From assembly GCF_000338875.1 (NCBI RefSeq), contig NZ_AOMO01000044.1, positions 1-64,000 on the forward strand: a stretch of DNA of 64,000 bases, read 5' to 3'. The notes under the pieces are model-generated. The model worked only from the letters and a program-made list of their open reading frames with translations. It was not told the DNA's origin and made no database searches. The translations under genes and the position numbers were made by a program. Below are positions 47,245 to 56,998 of this stretch, piece after piece. The stretch is from Vibrio mimicus CAIM 602. GTDB lineage: Bacteria; Pseudomonadota; Gammaproteobacteria; Enterobacterales; Vibrionaceae. How positions within the stretch are numbered: position 1 is the first letter of the stretch; every line of letters begins with the position of its first letter.

Positions 47245-49209
47245 TTGAATAAACTAAAACTATTCGTTGGCCCTCTTTATCCTATCGTTTGCGCTTTGCT
47301 TGCCTTGTTAGCCATTTTTACGTTATCCCGTTTAGGGTTGGCGATTTGGCATTTTGACCGCGTGGCGAATGCAGAAGGTTGGGTACGCATTTTCGCCAGT
47401 GGTTTACGGGTGGACTTTGCGTCAATCTGCTACTTGTTCATTTTACCTGCACTTTTGACTAGCTTAATTTCTGGTGAGCATTGGCTGGGTCGTATTTGGA
47501 ATTGGGTGCTGCGTGCTTGGATCACCGCAGGTCTTTGGCTTGTTGTATACATGGAAGTGGCGACACCTCCTTTTATCATCGAGTACGATCTGCGTCCTAA
47601 TCGCTTGTTTGTGGAATACCTGATTTATCCAAAAGAAGTCTTCGGAATGCTGTGGTCTGGCTACAAACTGGAGCTGTTTATTGGCCTAGTTGTGAGTGTG
47701 CTGACTGTGGTACTCGGCTGGAGATGGAGTAAAACTCTGGTTTCCGATTTGCGTTACCCGAAATGGTATTGGCGTCCAGTCATTGCCGTGCTTGTGGTTG
47801 CAATCGGTATCTTAGGTGCCCGTTCTTCATTAGGGCACCGTCCAATGAACCCTGCGATGGTTTCTTTCTCTAGCGATCCTTTGATGAATGATCTTGTTTT
47901 GAACTCTTCGTATTCCGTGATTTTCGCTGCGAAGCAAATGGGATCAGAAGCCAATGCGTTTGAGTTTTATCCTAAGATGGATAAACAACTCGTGATTGAT
48001 GAAATTCGAGCTTCTATGAATGTGGCTCCAGAAGATTTCGTTAGTGACACTAAACCGTCCATGGCTAAACATGTTGCGGCTTACCAAGGTACGCCTAAAA
48101 ACATCGTGATCTTGTTGATGGAAAGCCACGGTGCGCGTTATGTGAAAAGCCTCGGTGGGATTGATGTTTCTCCAAACATGGACAAACTGATTAACGAAGG
48201 CTGGGCATTCACTCGTATGTACGCCACGGGTACTCGCTCTGTACGCGGTATTGAAGCAGTAACTACGGGTTTTTCTCCAACGCCAGCTCGCTCTGTCGTG
48301 AAGCTTGGTAAAAGCCAGAATAACTTCTTCTCGATTGCGGGTTTGCTGAAAACTAAGCAGTACCACACGCAATTCATTTATGGTGGCGAGAGCCATTTTG
48401 ACAATATGAAGAGTTTCTTCCTCGGTAATGGCTTTGTGGACATGCAAGATCTTCCCACCTTCTCTAACCCGAAATTTGTGGGTTCATGGGGAGCATCGGA
48501 TGAAGATCTATTTAACAAAGCGGATGAACAGTTCACTCAAATGGCAAAAGAAGGTAAGCCTTTCTTTAGCTTGGTGTTTACCTCGTCTAACCATAGTCCA
48601 TTTGAATACCCAGATGGCGTGATTACTCAATACAACGAACCTAAACAGACGGTAGAAAATGCGGTGAAATACGCTGACTACGCACTGGGGCAATTTGTTG
48701 AAAAAGCAAAGAAATCACCTTATTGGGATAACACAGTGTTTGTTGTAGTCGCAGACCATGACGCGCGCACGCAAGGCACTAATCCAATCCCGGTTGAATA
48801 TTTCCATATTCCAGCAGTTATTTTTGGTGGTGATATTGAAGCGCGTAAAGATGATCGCTTACTCAGCCAGTTGGATTTGGCTCCGACGCTGCTTTCCTTA
48901 GCCGGTATTAGCAGTGAAAACCCAATGATCGGCTTTGATTTAACCAAAGACGTTCCCGTTGAAAAACAACGCGCGATGATGCAACGCGACAAAAACTTTG
49001 GTTGGTTAACACCGGATAACCAAGTCGTCGTATTGCAACCAGGACAAGATATCACGACCTATCAATATGACTCAGTGACACATAAGATGACACCGCTTCA
49101 GCTTGACGAATCGATCGTGACTCGAGCGCACGCCAACGCCATGTGGGGTAGTTTGGCATTCAAAGAAAATTATTACACCGCACAAAAAAGTTATGAATTG
49201 GAAAAATAA
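47245..49209 (+). CDS. Membrane sulfatase/LTA-synthase-like phosphotransferase
   Basis: A 654-residue inner-membrane enzyme of the alkaline phosphatase superfamily, near the lipoteichoic acid synthase and phosphoglycerol transferase group. Five membrane helices (residues 1-175) lead to a periplasmic domain with LLMESHGARYVKSLGG, the nucleophile Thr in ATGTRSVRGIEA, and VVVADHDARTQ. It starts with TTG after an AGG. Gram-negative members decorate periplasmic glucans or lipids; the substrate here is unknown. Confidence 0.87.
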   Translation: MNKLKLFVGPLYPIVCALLALLAIFTLSRLGLAIWHFDRVANAEGWVRIFASGLRVDFASICYLFILPALLTSLISGEHWLGRIWNWVLRAWITAGLWLVVYMEVATPPFIIEYDLRPNRLFVEYLIYPKEVFGMLWSGYKLELFIGLVVSVLTVVLGWRWSKTLVSDLRYPKWYWRPVIAVLVVAIGILGARSSLGHRPMNPAMVSFSSDPLMNDLVLNSSYSVIFAAKQMGSEANAFEFYPKMDKQLVIDEIRASMNVAPEDFVSDTKPSMAKHVAAYQGTPKNIVILLMESHGARYVKSLGGIDVSPNMDKLINEGWAFTRMYATGTRSVRGIEAVTTGFSPTPARSVVKLGKSQNNFFSIAGLLKTKQYHTQFIYGGESHFDNMKSFFLGNGFVDMQDLPTFSNPKFVGSWGASDEDLFNKADEQFTQMAKEGKPFFSLVFTSSNHSPFEYPDGVITQYNEPKQTVENAVKYADYALGQFVEKAKKSPYWDNTVFVVVADHDARTQGTNPIPVEYFHIPAVIFGGDIEARKDDRLLSQLDLAPTLLSLAGISSENPMIGFDLTKDVPVEKQRAMMQRDKNFGWLTPDNQVVVLQPGQDITTYQYDSVTHKMTPLQLDESIVTRAHANAMWGSLAFKENYYTAQKSYELEK

Positions 49210-49231
49210 GCCATTTCATTAACTGGAAAAC

Positions 49232-49262
49232 AAAGAAGGCGACCAATGGTCGCCTTCTTTAT
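49232..49262. terminator. Bidirectional terminator, sulfatase gene and gsk
   Basis: AAAGAAGGCGACC (49232-49244), loop AAT, GGTCGCCTTCTTT (49248-49260). A 13-bp perfect stem between convergent genes. Confidence 0.9.
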
Positions 49263-49306
49263 TACTTTAGAGTCACTTACAGAACATTGTTTTCACCATA
49301 TGGTGA

Positions 49307-50611
49307 TTAACGATCCCAGTAAGCTTCTTCCAAGCTATCTTCACGCTCTGGTAATGCACGTGATAAACGTGGTGAGTGCTGAGTCAACACTTCATAGCTC
49401 ACACGGTTAGCGTATTTACACACTTGAGAGAGCGAGGAGTAAGTCAAATAAGGCTGATCATGCTTGGCTGAATTTGGCACATTACGTTGGTGATACGCGT
49501 TAGCCGCCATATCATGCAACAGTGCAGAAAGTGCGCCATCACCAGCGCCATTGGTGTTTTTAATCTCCAGTGGGCCGCCTAAATACGGGCCAATGTGTGA
49601 ATACACCTTCAGCGGATGAGTACAGTCTTGCTTGCGCATGGCTCGGCTGAATTCGTACTTGTTAAATTCAGGAATATTGCCTGGTAGCAGCGGCAGCTCC
49701 GTTTCACGCTTGGCAGATTCTTCAATATAGCCAGCCATGTACAAACCTACTGGGCCTGCAGTACACAGAACCAAGTCAACCCATTCCAGAGCCTTATCCG
49801 CTGTAAGCAGTGGATCACGTTCACCCGTTAGTGCTGCGCCTTCCTCTTCGTTCATCGCAACGGCAGTAATGTGCTCTTTCATGTAGTCTTGCCACCACTG
49901 AGCATTACCTTCGATCACATACTTCGTGCCTAGAGTGAGTACTACGGGAATGCCGTGTGCTTTCGCAATCTCAATAGCACGTTGTACGGCCTGTGGCATT
50001 GGGTCTTCTGGTTTACCACGCATCAAATAGGATGAAACAACCAGAGCTGAAGCTTTTTCAAACACTTCTTCCGGAATGCTATCTGGGCGCAGCTTGTTCA
50101 TGTGCCCTTCATTGATCGCGAAAGTACGCTCGCCATCTTCAGAAATCAGGGTATAACAACGACCAATTGGGCCATCAACCGTTTGCAAATGGTTGAGGTT
50201 CATGCGCGAAGAGGTTCGGCACAGGTAGCGATAAGCGTATGAGCCGACTTCGATATTTTTCGACATTACACCCAGCAAAACTGATTTACTGTCCGCCAAC
50301 ACGGAATAGTTGTGCAATGTATTACCAATGGTATCTCCCGGATATTGGTGAGTGATCAAGCCACGTTCAACCAATTCTTCGTAGAGCGCATCCGCTTTAC
50401 TCTCTTCCAGTACCAGCGAATGACCTTTGCTGAGATCGTAGCGGGCAAGGAAGTCGTCATCGACACGAGCTTCAATATCCACGATGGTCTGACCCACACC
50501 CACAATCGTTGGGCGGTGGAGCTTCGGTGTTTGCTGAATTTGGTTTACGAGTGGATCTCGGGCGTGAGTTGGAAAATAGTGCTTAGATTTGCGCTGGCCG
50601 GGAAACTTCAT
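49307..50611 (-). CDS. gsk: Inosine-guanosine kinase
   Basis: Gsk phosphorylates inosine and guanosine to IMP and GMP in purine salvage. The 434-residue protein is of the PfkB/ribokinase family: VGVGQTIVDIEARVDDDFLA near the start, and the anion hole and catalytic Asp in NTNGAGDGALSALLHD. The start (MKFPGQRKSKHYFP) matches the E. coli form. Convergent with the sulfatase gene. Confidence 0.95.
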   Translation of the reverse strand: MKFPGQRKSKHYFPTHARDPLVNQIQQTPKLHRPTIVGVGQTIVDIEARVDDDFLARYDLSKGHSLVLEESKADALYEELVERGLITHQYPGDTIGNTLHNYSVLADSKSVLLGVMSKNIEVGSYAYRYLCRTSSRMNLNHLQTVDGPIGRCYTLISEDGERTFAINEGHMNKLRPDSIPEEVFEKASALVVSSYLMRGKPEDPMPQAVQRAIEIAKAHGIPVVLTLGTKYVIEGNAQWWQDYMKEHITAVAMNEEEGAALTGERDPLLTADKALEWVDLVLCTAGPVGLYMAGYIEESAKRETELPLLPGNIPEFNKYEFSRAMRKQDCTHPLKVYSHIGPYLGGPLEIKNTNGAGDGALSALLHDMAANAYHQRNVPNSAKHDQPYLTYSSLSQVCKYANRVSYEVLTQHSPRLSRALPEREDSLEEAYWDR

Positions 50612-50682
50612 ATTGAAAGTGTTGATTGAAAATTTTCGCGCATCATATCACAGTTATGAAAGATTACTTTCATTTTTATTAC

Positions 50683-50714
50683 AGCCTGAAGTGATATGAA
50701 ACACACCTCAGGCT
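50683..50714 (-). other. Hairpin between creA and gsk
   Basis: AGCCTGA (50683-50689) pairs with TCAGGCT (50708-50714). Downstream of creA on the minus strand; no proper T run, so terminator function is uncertain. Confidence 0.4.
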
Positions 50715-50727
50715 GCTGAATTTCAGC

Positions 50728-51210
50728 TTATTTTGTCGGTGTTTCAGGGAAGGCGTTGTAAGCCTGTGTTCCCCATAAAGGAATGGTTGATAAGCTATGT
50801 TTGAAGCTGCCTGATGTTTCTTTAGTAGAGTAGGAGAGATACATCAGGGTTTGGTTCTTGGCATCAAAAATGCGGCGAATCTTCATCGATTTGAAGAAAA
50901 TGCTTTTGGATTTTTGAAATACCACTTCACCAGAAGAGGATTTATCAATTTGGGCGATCATCTCTGGCGTTATCTCACCAGTTTGGCGGCAAGAAATCGA
51001 AGAATCGGAAGGATCTGCCAGACTTAAATCGGCTTCAATACTCGCGACATGACAGGTGACACCAGTGACAATCGGATCATTCAGGTTGTTGATTTTAATA
51101 TCTTTCAAAGTAAACATGCCGAGGCTGACATCGCCGACTTCTGAGCGATCACAGCCACTCAGTACAAAAGCGAAAGAAAGAAGCAAGGCACTGCGAATGG
51201 GATTGAGCAT
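50728..51210 (-). CDS. creA: CreA family protein
   Basis: A 160-residue exported protein. Signal ends LSGC, so it is probably a lipoprotein. The CreA domain is clear: VGDVSLGMFTLKDIKINN, DPIVTGVTCHVAS, SISCRQTGEI and MYLSYSTKETSGS. CreA is conserved in Gram-negative bacteria without known function. Monocistronic. Confidence 0.9.
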   Translation of the reverse strand: MLNPIRSALLLSFAFVLSGCDRSEVGDVSLGMFTLKDIKINNLNDPIVTGVTCHVASIEADLSLADPSDSSISCRQTGEITPEMIAQIDKSSSGEVVFQKSKSIFFKSMKIRRIFDAKNQTLMYLSYSTKETSGSFKHSLSTIPLWGTQAYNAFPETPTK

Positions 51211-51419
51211 AATGACGTTCCGTTCAGTTTAAGTGACCTCATCATACTGATTTTCCGTCCACAGTGCAGCTTCAAGCCCGAGAACATAGGTAAATCGACT
51301 AGCCAATTCGAGATTGGAAGGGATTAAAGCTTGTCGCACGGGGGTTGGATGAGTATGCTGCCGTTACTGCAACGGATATGAAATAGAAGTTGCTTAACCA
51401 ACCAAGAAGAAGTCCCGCT

Positions 51420-51926
51420 ATGATTTACTCTCCCTCACCTGTGGTTGTTGCCAAAAATCAGTGGTTATGTAGTCAGGTGGATGTCGAGTTCCCGACTGCC
51501 GAAAGTTTAGAAGGGCGCGATATTTATCAATCTTTAAGTCAGCAAGCTCAAGTTACATCTTTCCAGCCACAAGCCAGTGATGAGCAACTGCTGCAAGATA
51601 TCTACTTAGTTGATTTTCATCGCTTGACGGTATGGTTTGCACTTTTACAAGCCACGCGCAGCTCTGACAAATATCAGCAAGAACGTTTGGTCGAGTTTTT
51701 CACTCAAATTATCTACTCACCACCGTGTCAGCTATTTCTTGGTTTCCACCTTGGTGAGCCAGTGGCGGCAGGCATGGTAACTGAACATGAAGGAAATGTT
51801 CTCTTTTCTGATTTAGTGGTGAAAGCGAATACGCCTTACGGTGACCGTGAGCAATTTGCTCATGCACTTTACGCGAAATGGAACTCTGTAGCGGCGAGTG
51901 AAGCGACTCCTTATATCGAACTCTAG
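51420..51926 (+). CDS. Hypothetical protein, possibly GNAT-like
   Basis: A 168-residue soluble protein. ATG at 51420 is preferred to the start at 51390. The segment FLGFHLGEPVAAGMVTEHEG followed by VLFSDLVVKA resembles the beta-strand pair of GNAT acetyltransferases, but the acetyl-CoA loop is not obvious. The assignment is weak. Confidence 0.6.
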   Translation: MIYSPSPVVVAKNQWLCSQVDVEFPTAESLEGRDIYQSLSQQAQVTSFQPQASDEQLLQDIYLVDFHRLTVWFALLQATRSSDKYQQERLVEFFTQIIYSPPCQLFLGFHLGEPVAAGMVTEHEGNVLFSDLVVKANTPYGDREQFAHALYAKWNSVAASEATPYIEL

Positions 51927-52064
51927 TCAGCCATTCTGACCTGAAAAGAGTGATGCTGGTTGAAGTTATGCACACTCATGCATTTATTTCTGTCATTCTG
52001 TTAACTCCATCCTTTTTAGCGCGGAAGTGAGATATACACTGCCAATAGGATGGAGGGATGAATA

Positions 52065-52745
52065 ATGACTGAATCCAGAGTGAAATGCGTCATTTTTGAC
52101 TGTGAAGGAACCTTAGTAGACAGCGAGCGTTTGTGCTGTGAAGCGCTGGTTCAAGTATTTGGTGAAATTGGCGTTACGCTAACCTACCAACAAGTGGCAG
52201 AACATTTCTCCGGCGGCAAAATTGCTGACATCCTCAATTCGGCATGTCAATTAGCGCAGATCACTGCGGATATTGATTTGCTTGAGCAACGTTACCGAGC
52301 GATTGTGACTGCTACCTTTAGCCGTAAGTTGTCGCCCATGGGGGGCGCTCGTGCCTTACTCCATTATCTGAAACGTAATCAAATTGAATTTTGTGTGCTT
52401 TCAAATGCTCCACGAGAAAAAATCACCACGACGTTGGCACTGGCCGGGTTGGATCACTATTTCAAAGGGCGGATTTTTTCTGCATTTGATGCCAACAGTT
52501 GGAAGCCAGAACCTGATCTCATTCGCTATTGCGCAATGAATATGGGCTTTACTTTGGATGAGTGTATTTATGTGGACGATACACCGAAAGGCGTTGAAGC
52601 GGGACTGAATGCTGGAGTGTTGACCTTTCAACTGAGTCCATTAAACCCACAAAACCTCAGTGATTCTGAGCAGGTTATCGTATTGAACACTCTGCTTCAG
52701 TTGACTGAATTCTTAAGTGATAACCCAGTACTCCGCTCGGCATAA
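52065..52745 (+). CDS. HAD-superfamily phosphatase, YieH-like
   Basis: A 226-residue beta-phosphoglucomutase-like HAD hydrolase. GGAGG precedes the ATG. Motif I reads VIFDCEGTLVDSE, so the second Asp of DxD is Glu; motif II is FCVLSNAPREK, motif III Lys in SWKPEPDLI, motif IV YVDDTPKGVEAG. E. coli YieH is a 6-phosphogluconate phosphatase with a DCDGT motif. The Glu may slow or alter the reaction. Confidence 0.88.
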   Translation: MTESRVKCVIFDCEGTLVDSERLCCEALVQVFGEIGVTLTYQQVAEHFSGGKIADILNSACQLAQITADIDLLEQRYRAIVTATFSRKLSPMGGARALLHYLKRNQIEFCVLSNAPREKITTTLALAGLDHYFKGRIFSAFDANSWKPEPDLIRYCAMNMGFTLDECIYVDDTPKGVEAGLNAGVLTFQLSPLNPQNLSDSEQVIVLNTLLQLTEFLSDNPVLRSA

Positions 52746-52778
52746 ACGCTGAAAATAATTCCCCTTATTAATATGCTC

Positions 52779-52809
52779 ACCGCGTTTCCCGATTGATGGT
52801 AAACGCGGT
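52779..52809. other. Hairpin after the HAD phosphatase gene
   Basis: ACCGCGTTT (52779-52787) pairs with AAACGCGGT (52801-52809), 13-base loop. No T run follows, so a terminator role is uncertain. Confidence 0.45.
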
Positions 52810-52844
52810 AAAAGCATTATGCCTAACTGCGAAATCAGTTTGGT

Positions 52845-53051
52845 TTATTGACGGGTTTTTATTCCGAAGTGAACAAAGCGGTTATTTAGATTCGCTCTGG
52901 CCGCAAGCATTGGCTGAATGCTAGTGAGCGAGTTGGTATGAAAACCGCACTGGCCACAGAAGAACTTTTCATTATCCGCGGAAATTAAAAATTCGTCGTG
53001 TTGGCAAAGCGGGCAGCATTCAATCGTTTCTTCTACATTAGGGTTATTCAT
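52845..53051 (-). CDS. Small zinc-ribbon protein
   Basis: A 68-residue protein with two Cys pairs, CCPLCQHDEF and FFCGQCGFH, about 17 residues apart, the pattern of a zinc ribbon. The rest is short and polar. A nucleic-acid or protein-binding role is possible; none is known. Confidence 0.65.
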   Translation of the reverse strand: MNNPNVEETIECCPLCQHDEFLISADNEKFFCGQCGFHTNSLTSIQPMLAARANLNNRFVHFGIKTRQ

Positions 53052-53384
53052 ACATTTATTCTCAGCAGCAAAAAGAGTTTTTATTATGCCTCGCGTCTAG
53101 GTAACGCTGGGCTTGGATGTATTGTTATATTTGTTTTTAGCATAAACATATTCAGTCCACTTGTTGGCCTGCTTTATCATCTTTGTTCCGAAATTGAGAT
53201 GCAATTCATAGAAAGTACATGTATAGCTTGCGACCGATCATATTCTTGTCGAACTCTGTCGAGCCTTATGGTCAATTTAACAAACTTACTACTGAATTAA
53301 CCACCAATTTACACTTTGGGCAATCCATGGAATGAGTACGTGCAGTACCTTTGCATCTCAGGTCTAAGCTAGCGAGGATATCCT
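53052..53384. other. Intergenic region before cutA
   Basis: 333 bases with no convincing gene, repeat or structure; it must contain the cutA promoter and that of the divergent zinc-ribbon gene, which I could not place. Confidence 0.35.
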
Positions 53385-53708
53385 ATGAACCCTACGGAAT
53401 ATTGTGTCGTACTGACCACCACTAACGAAAAGAAAAACGCTGAGCAGATCATTCGTCATTTGCTTGAACACAAGCTGGCGGCGTGTGTTCAGACGTTGCC
53501 AATTGAAAGCCATTACCTGTGGCAAGATACCTATTGCCAAGACAATGAGTTCCTTTTAATCATCAAAACCCAAGTCGGATGTTACTCGGCAGTGGAGAGT
53601 GTGATTCAACAATTACACCACTACCAAGTGCCACAGATTGTTCAACTGCCAATCACACAAGGTTTTGAGCCGTATTTGGCTTGGCTAAAACATAACACGA
53701 CGGTTTAA
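53385..53708 (+). CDS. cutA: Divalent cation tolerance protein CutA
   Basis: A 107-residue CutA1 protein, which forms a very stable trimer and is linked to copper and divalent-metal tolerance. Family motifs: TTTNEKKNAEQIIRHLLEHK, LAACVQTLPIESHYLW, and VPQIVQLPITQGFEPYLAWL. It ends in a 4-base stop-codon overlap with the convergent yjdF-like gene. Confidence 0.93.
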   Translation: MNPTEYCVVLTTTNEKKNAEQIIRHLLEHKLAACVQTLPIESHYLWQDTYCQDNEFLLIIKTQVGCYSAVESVIQQLHHYQVPQIVQLPITQGFEPYLAWLKHNTTV

Positions 53709-54292
53709 GAGCGAACTCGTTGCCAAGTGAGTAATCCCAACGCAGTTATCGCGCCAAGGGTATCGCACAGCATATCTTTCTGGGCATCCCAAATGTCACC
53801 TTGTGAACCTAAAAAGGCGATCCCCTCTTCTCCGCCAGCAAGGGCGGCATACCACCATTCAATAATTTCATAGCCGGCGGCAAGGCTCATTATGCTGAAA
53901 AGAGCAAAACTGTAGGCTAGCCATGGTTTCGATTGTTGTTTGCGTAGCAACCATTCAGCGATGGGATAGGCGTAGAGACCAATCGAAAAATGCGCGACAC
54001 GATCATATTGATTGCGCGTCGAACCGATCAGTGAATTGAACCAATCAAACGGCACTTCTGCGAAGGTGTATTTGGCTCCCACTGTGTGTAAACAGAGCCA
54101 GATAAACATCAATACATACGCGGTGGTGCTGAATGACCAGCGTAGGGAAACCCACCAAATGGTGCCTAATACTAGAATGGCAGGAATAATTTCTGCTAAC
54201 CAGACTGCGCGTGAGAGGGGGGCAATCGAAGAAAAAACAAACACCAAACTGTAAATCAGGGTTAATCCGATGAGAGGTCGAGATAGTGGCAT
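53705..54292 (-). CDS. yjdF: DUF2238 inner-membrane protein, YjdF-like
   Basis: A 195-residue membrane protein. The start at 54292 (MPLSRPLIGLTLIYSLVFVF) has GGAG nine bases upstream. About five helices, with the family stretch NQYDRVAHFSIGLYAYPIAE and GDIWDAQKDMLCDTLGA. Function unknown. The stops of this gene and cutA overlap as TTAA. Confidence 0.85.
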   Translation of the reverse strand: MPLSRPLIGLTLIYSLVFVFSSIAPLSRAVWLAEIIPAILVLGTIWWVSLRWSFSTTAYVLMFIWLCLHTVGAKYTFAEVPFDWFNSLIGSTRNQYDRVAHFSIGLYAYPIAEWLLRKQQSKPWLAYSFALFSIMSLAAGYEIIEWWYAALAGGEEGIAFLGSQGDIWDAQKDMLCDTLGAITALGLLTWQRVRS

Positions 54293-54529
54293 AATGAGTG
54301 GCTCCGTCAATGGAATGCTGATTATCCTGCCATCATTATGAACATTGTTCAATTGTCAATTTGAAGCGTGAGAGAAAACGCCAGAAAACTGGCTTTTCTG
54401 GTGTCAGAAAAACAGCCTATAAGCCTTATGCGGATTGAGCTTCACACAATGAAGATTTGCCATTTCACCACCGTGACAAATCGGTTAGATTGGTCTTGAA
54501 TTACTGTATTTCTTCGGAATGGAAGCCTT

Positions 54530-55153
54530 ATGTCAGAAAGTCACCAGCTTGCTGCAACGTTTCAAACTTATATGGAAAATCCGCTGTTGTGGCCGATCTT
54601 CGAAGTATTGAAGCGTCAACCTTCGGGGTGGAAAGTGCACACCTTGGCAGCGCATTTGAGTGAACTAGGCTTAATGCCCGTGTTGGATGCTCAGCCAGAA
54701 AAAGATCTGTTCAAGCGTAACTTTTTGATCATGAATGCGCTGTACCAGTTGCAAGAAACATTGCACCCAGAAAAGTGGTTACAAGTGGAAGCGATGAACA
54801 TCATTCTGATGCCGATGATGCGTAGTGAATTTCATGAAATCGACGTCGATGATCCTTTGCGTGACTACTATACCCAGTGGATGAACTATGAAGCGAATGA
54901 AGGTGAAGTCAAAAGACTGCTTAATGAATTCTGGACGCGTTATCGCCACTCTGTAGGCAGCCATAATGGAAAAGATTTAACCCGTGGCCAAGCTTTGCGC
55001 TTGTTTGAATTGAGCGAAGAAGCCAGTTCGTTTGAGATCCGAAAAACATGGCGAAAGCTCGCGCTGCGTTGGCATCCAGATCGGGATAATGGAAATGCGG
55101 AACGTTTCCGTATTCTGTGTGAAGCTTGGAACGTGCTCAGGCAAGAATTCTAA
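54530..55153 (+). CDS. DnaJ-related protein with C-terminal J domain
   Basis: A 207-residue protein. The N-terminal two-thirds match the DNAJ_related family (QPSGWKVHTLAAHLSELGLM). The J domain comes last (about residues 155-207), with the HPD motif in ALRWHPDRDNGNAERF. It is expected to stimulate DnaK ATPase on some client. J domains are usually N-terminal, so the order is unusual but normal for this family. Confidence 0.85.
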   Translation: MSESHQLAATFQTYMENPLLWPIFEVLKRQPSGWKVHTLAAHLSELGLMPVLDAQPEKDLFKRNFLIMNALYQLQETLHPEKWLQVEAMNIILMPMMRSEFHEIDVDDPLRDYYTQWMNYEANEGEVKRLLNEFWTRYRHSVGSHNGKDLTRGQALRLFELSEEASSFEIRKTWRKLALRWHPDRDNGNAERFRILCEAWNVLRQEF

Positions 55154-55164
55154 TCAGGTTTTAG

Positions 55165-55203
55165 AAACAGTAACGCGACCAGTTGGTCGCGTTACTGTTT
55201 TGA
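55165..55203. terminator. Strong bidirectional terminator
   Basis: AAACAGTAACGCGACC (55165-55180), loop AGTT, GGTCGCGTTACTGTTT (55185-55200). A 16-bp perfect stem between the DnaJ-related gene and the convergent ATPase gene. Confidence 0.92.
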
Positions 55204-55235
55204 AGCTCATTGGTGCTGGAAACTCAGCTAATGGC

Positions 55236-56885
55236 TTAGGCTTTAAATTGTGCCTTGCGCATACGGTTAAGCGCGGCCATAGCATCCAAAATACGTGGTT
55301 TCGCGAGGTCGCCGTGATTTGGCATCGCTTGATACCAATCACCTTCAAGCATCTTGTTCATTGCTTTAGCTGGATTTTCCGTCCATCCTGGCAGTTGTGC
55401 CAGTTGGAACCACAACCAACCAATCGCATTCACTTCGCTTGAGCTTTGTAGTTGCTCAAGGGCGGAAAGATCCGTGAACTCTTTACCAAAACGCAGTGAA
55501 TCTAGGCCCTTGGCTGAAACGCGGAATTTACCATCCAACAGCAGTTTTTGCAGTGTGGCGCAGTTTAGAGCACGAGGGGTAAAGGTTGCCAATGGCGTTT
55601 CACATTCATTGCGGCGCTGAGTTGGATGCTGAGCGATCACTTCACGTGCTTTTTCTGTGACATCAAGTGGCTGATAGTCATGCATTTGGATCACAGTATC
55701 GGCAACATCCAAATAATCACCAGAACCACCCATTACCACGAGAGTCGAGATGCCGAGATCATCACGCAGTTGCCCGATACGATCGACCAATGGCGTGATC
55801 GGCTCTGCGCCTTTGCTGACGAGTGCCTGCATGCGCTCATCGCGGATCATAAAGTTGGTTGCGGAAGTATCTTCATCGATCAGCAGTGTGGTTGCACCCG
55901 CTTCAATCGATTCTTGCAGCCAAGCCGATTGCGAAGTTGAGCCTGAAGCATCTTGAGTGCTGAAATCCGTTGTATCCTTACCCATAGGCAAGTGATTGAT
56001 GTAGTTGGATAAGTTCAGGTTGTGTACGCAACGACCTTCTTCCGCACGGATTTTCATGGCTTTCAAATCCGTCACCATGCGCTCACGGCCATCGCCAGGA
56101 ATATGGTTGTAAATTGAACGTTCTAGTGCGGTAAGCAACGTTGATTTACCGTGGAAACCCCCACCGACAATCAAGGTAATCCCTTGTGGGATACCCATAC
56201 CAACCAAGTCACCTTGGTTTGGCGTTGAAAGAGTCACTTCGAGGGATTTCGGTGTTTGGAACGGTACGGCTTCTTTCATCGGCAGATCGCAGTTACCCGC
56301 TAAGCGAGGCAGTACACTGCCGTTGGCAACAAAAGCCACCAAACCCAGATCATCCAGTTGTGCACGCATCGCTTCTTGATCTTCTACGACTTCACAGTGA
56401 TGCAGTAGCGCTGCTTTATCCAGTTCACGATCAAGCGTGGCGCGGCGGATATACTTAGGCAGATGGAAAGTCAGAATATTCAGTGCTTTTTTCGCAAGAA
56501 TATCGCGTCCTTCTGCCGGCATACTCATGCGAAAACGCAGTTCGATGCCATCCTCGTTGAACAGTACAGAAGTGCTGTCGAGAACGGTTTGACCGCTGAT
56601 AGCGATGGATAAGCTATTGTCTTGCTTTGCAAATTCAGCAAATGCACGAGCGATAAAATCACGAGCCGCCATTTGGTAAGCAGGCGATTTCTCTCTCAGC
56701 CAATCTAGACCTGTCAATGACCAAGCACGAGTGGCACGTAGACGAGAGGCTGAAGCGTATGGATCAGACTGAATGTGGTCGATGAACAGAGTAAAGTCAC
56801 CAAAGTCATATTGACCTTTGATCTGCTGATAAGCACGATAGTTCTGCTTTTCGAGTTTTTTAAGTGTTGCAATTAGTCGATCCAT
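55236..56885 (-). CDS. Predicted ABC-class ATPase (PF09818 type)
   Basis: A 549-residue soluble protein. It opens MDRLIATLKKLEKQNYRAYQ. The P-loop is VGGGFHGKSTLLTALE (about residue 250) and a Walker B-like LLIDEDTSATNFMIRD lies near 340. PF09818 proteins look like ABC ATPases without a partner permease; function unknown, often wrongly called isopentenyl-diphosphate isomerase. Monocistronic. Confidence 0.87.
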   Translation of the reverse strand: MDRLIATLKKLEKQNYRAYQQIKGQYDFGDFTLFIDHIQSDPYASASRLRATRAWSLTGLDWLREKSPAYQMAARDFIARAFAEFAKQDNSLSIAISGQTVLDSTSVLFNEDGIELRFRMSMPAEGRDILAKKALNILTFHLPKYIRRATLDRELDKAALLHHCEVVEDQEAMRAQLDDLGLVAFVANGSVLPRLAGNCDLPMKEAVPFQTPKSLEVTLSTPNQGDLVGMGIPQGITLIVGGGFHGKSTLLTALERSIYNHIPGDGRERMVTDLKAMKIRAEEGRCVHNLNLSNYINHLPMGKDTTDFSTQDASGSTSQSAWLQESIEAGATTLLIDEDTSATNFMIRDERMQALVSKGAEPITPLVDRIGQLRDDLGISTLVVMGGSGDYLDVADTVIQMHDYQPLDVTEKAREVIAQHPTQRRNECETPLATFTPRALNCATLQKLLLDGKFRVSAKGLDSLRFGKEFTDLSALEQLQSSSEVNAIGWLWFQLAQLPGWTENPAKAMNKMLEGDWYQAMPNHGDLAKPRILDAMAALNRMRKAQFKA

Positions 56886-56998
56886 CTCGATTATCGCTCA
56901 TAGGGAAAGAAAAAGAGGAGCGCGATTATAGGTAGCGCCCACTGAAGAGTAAAGGAATGATAAGCGAATCCCTCAGCACGAAACAACCATAGCTGGGC

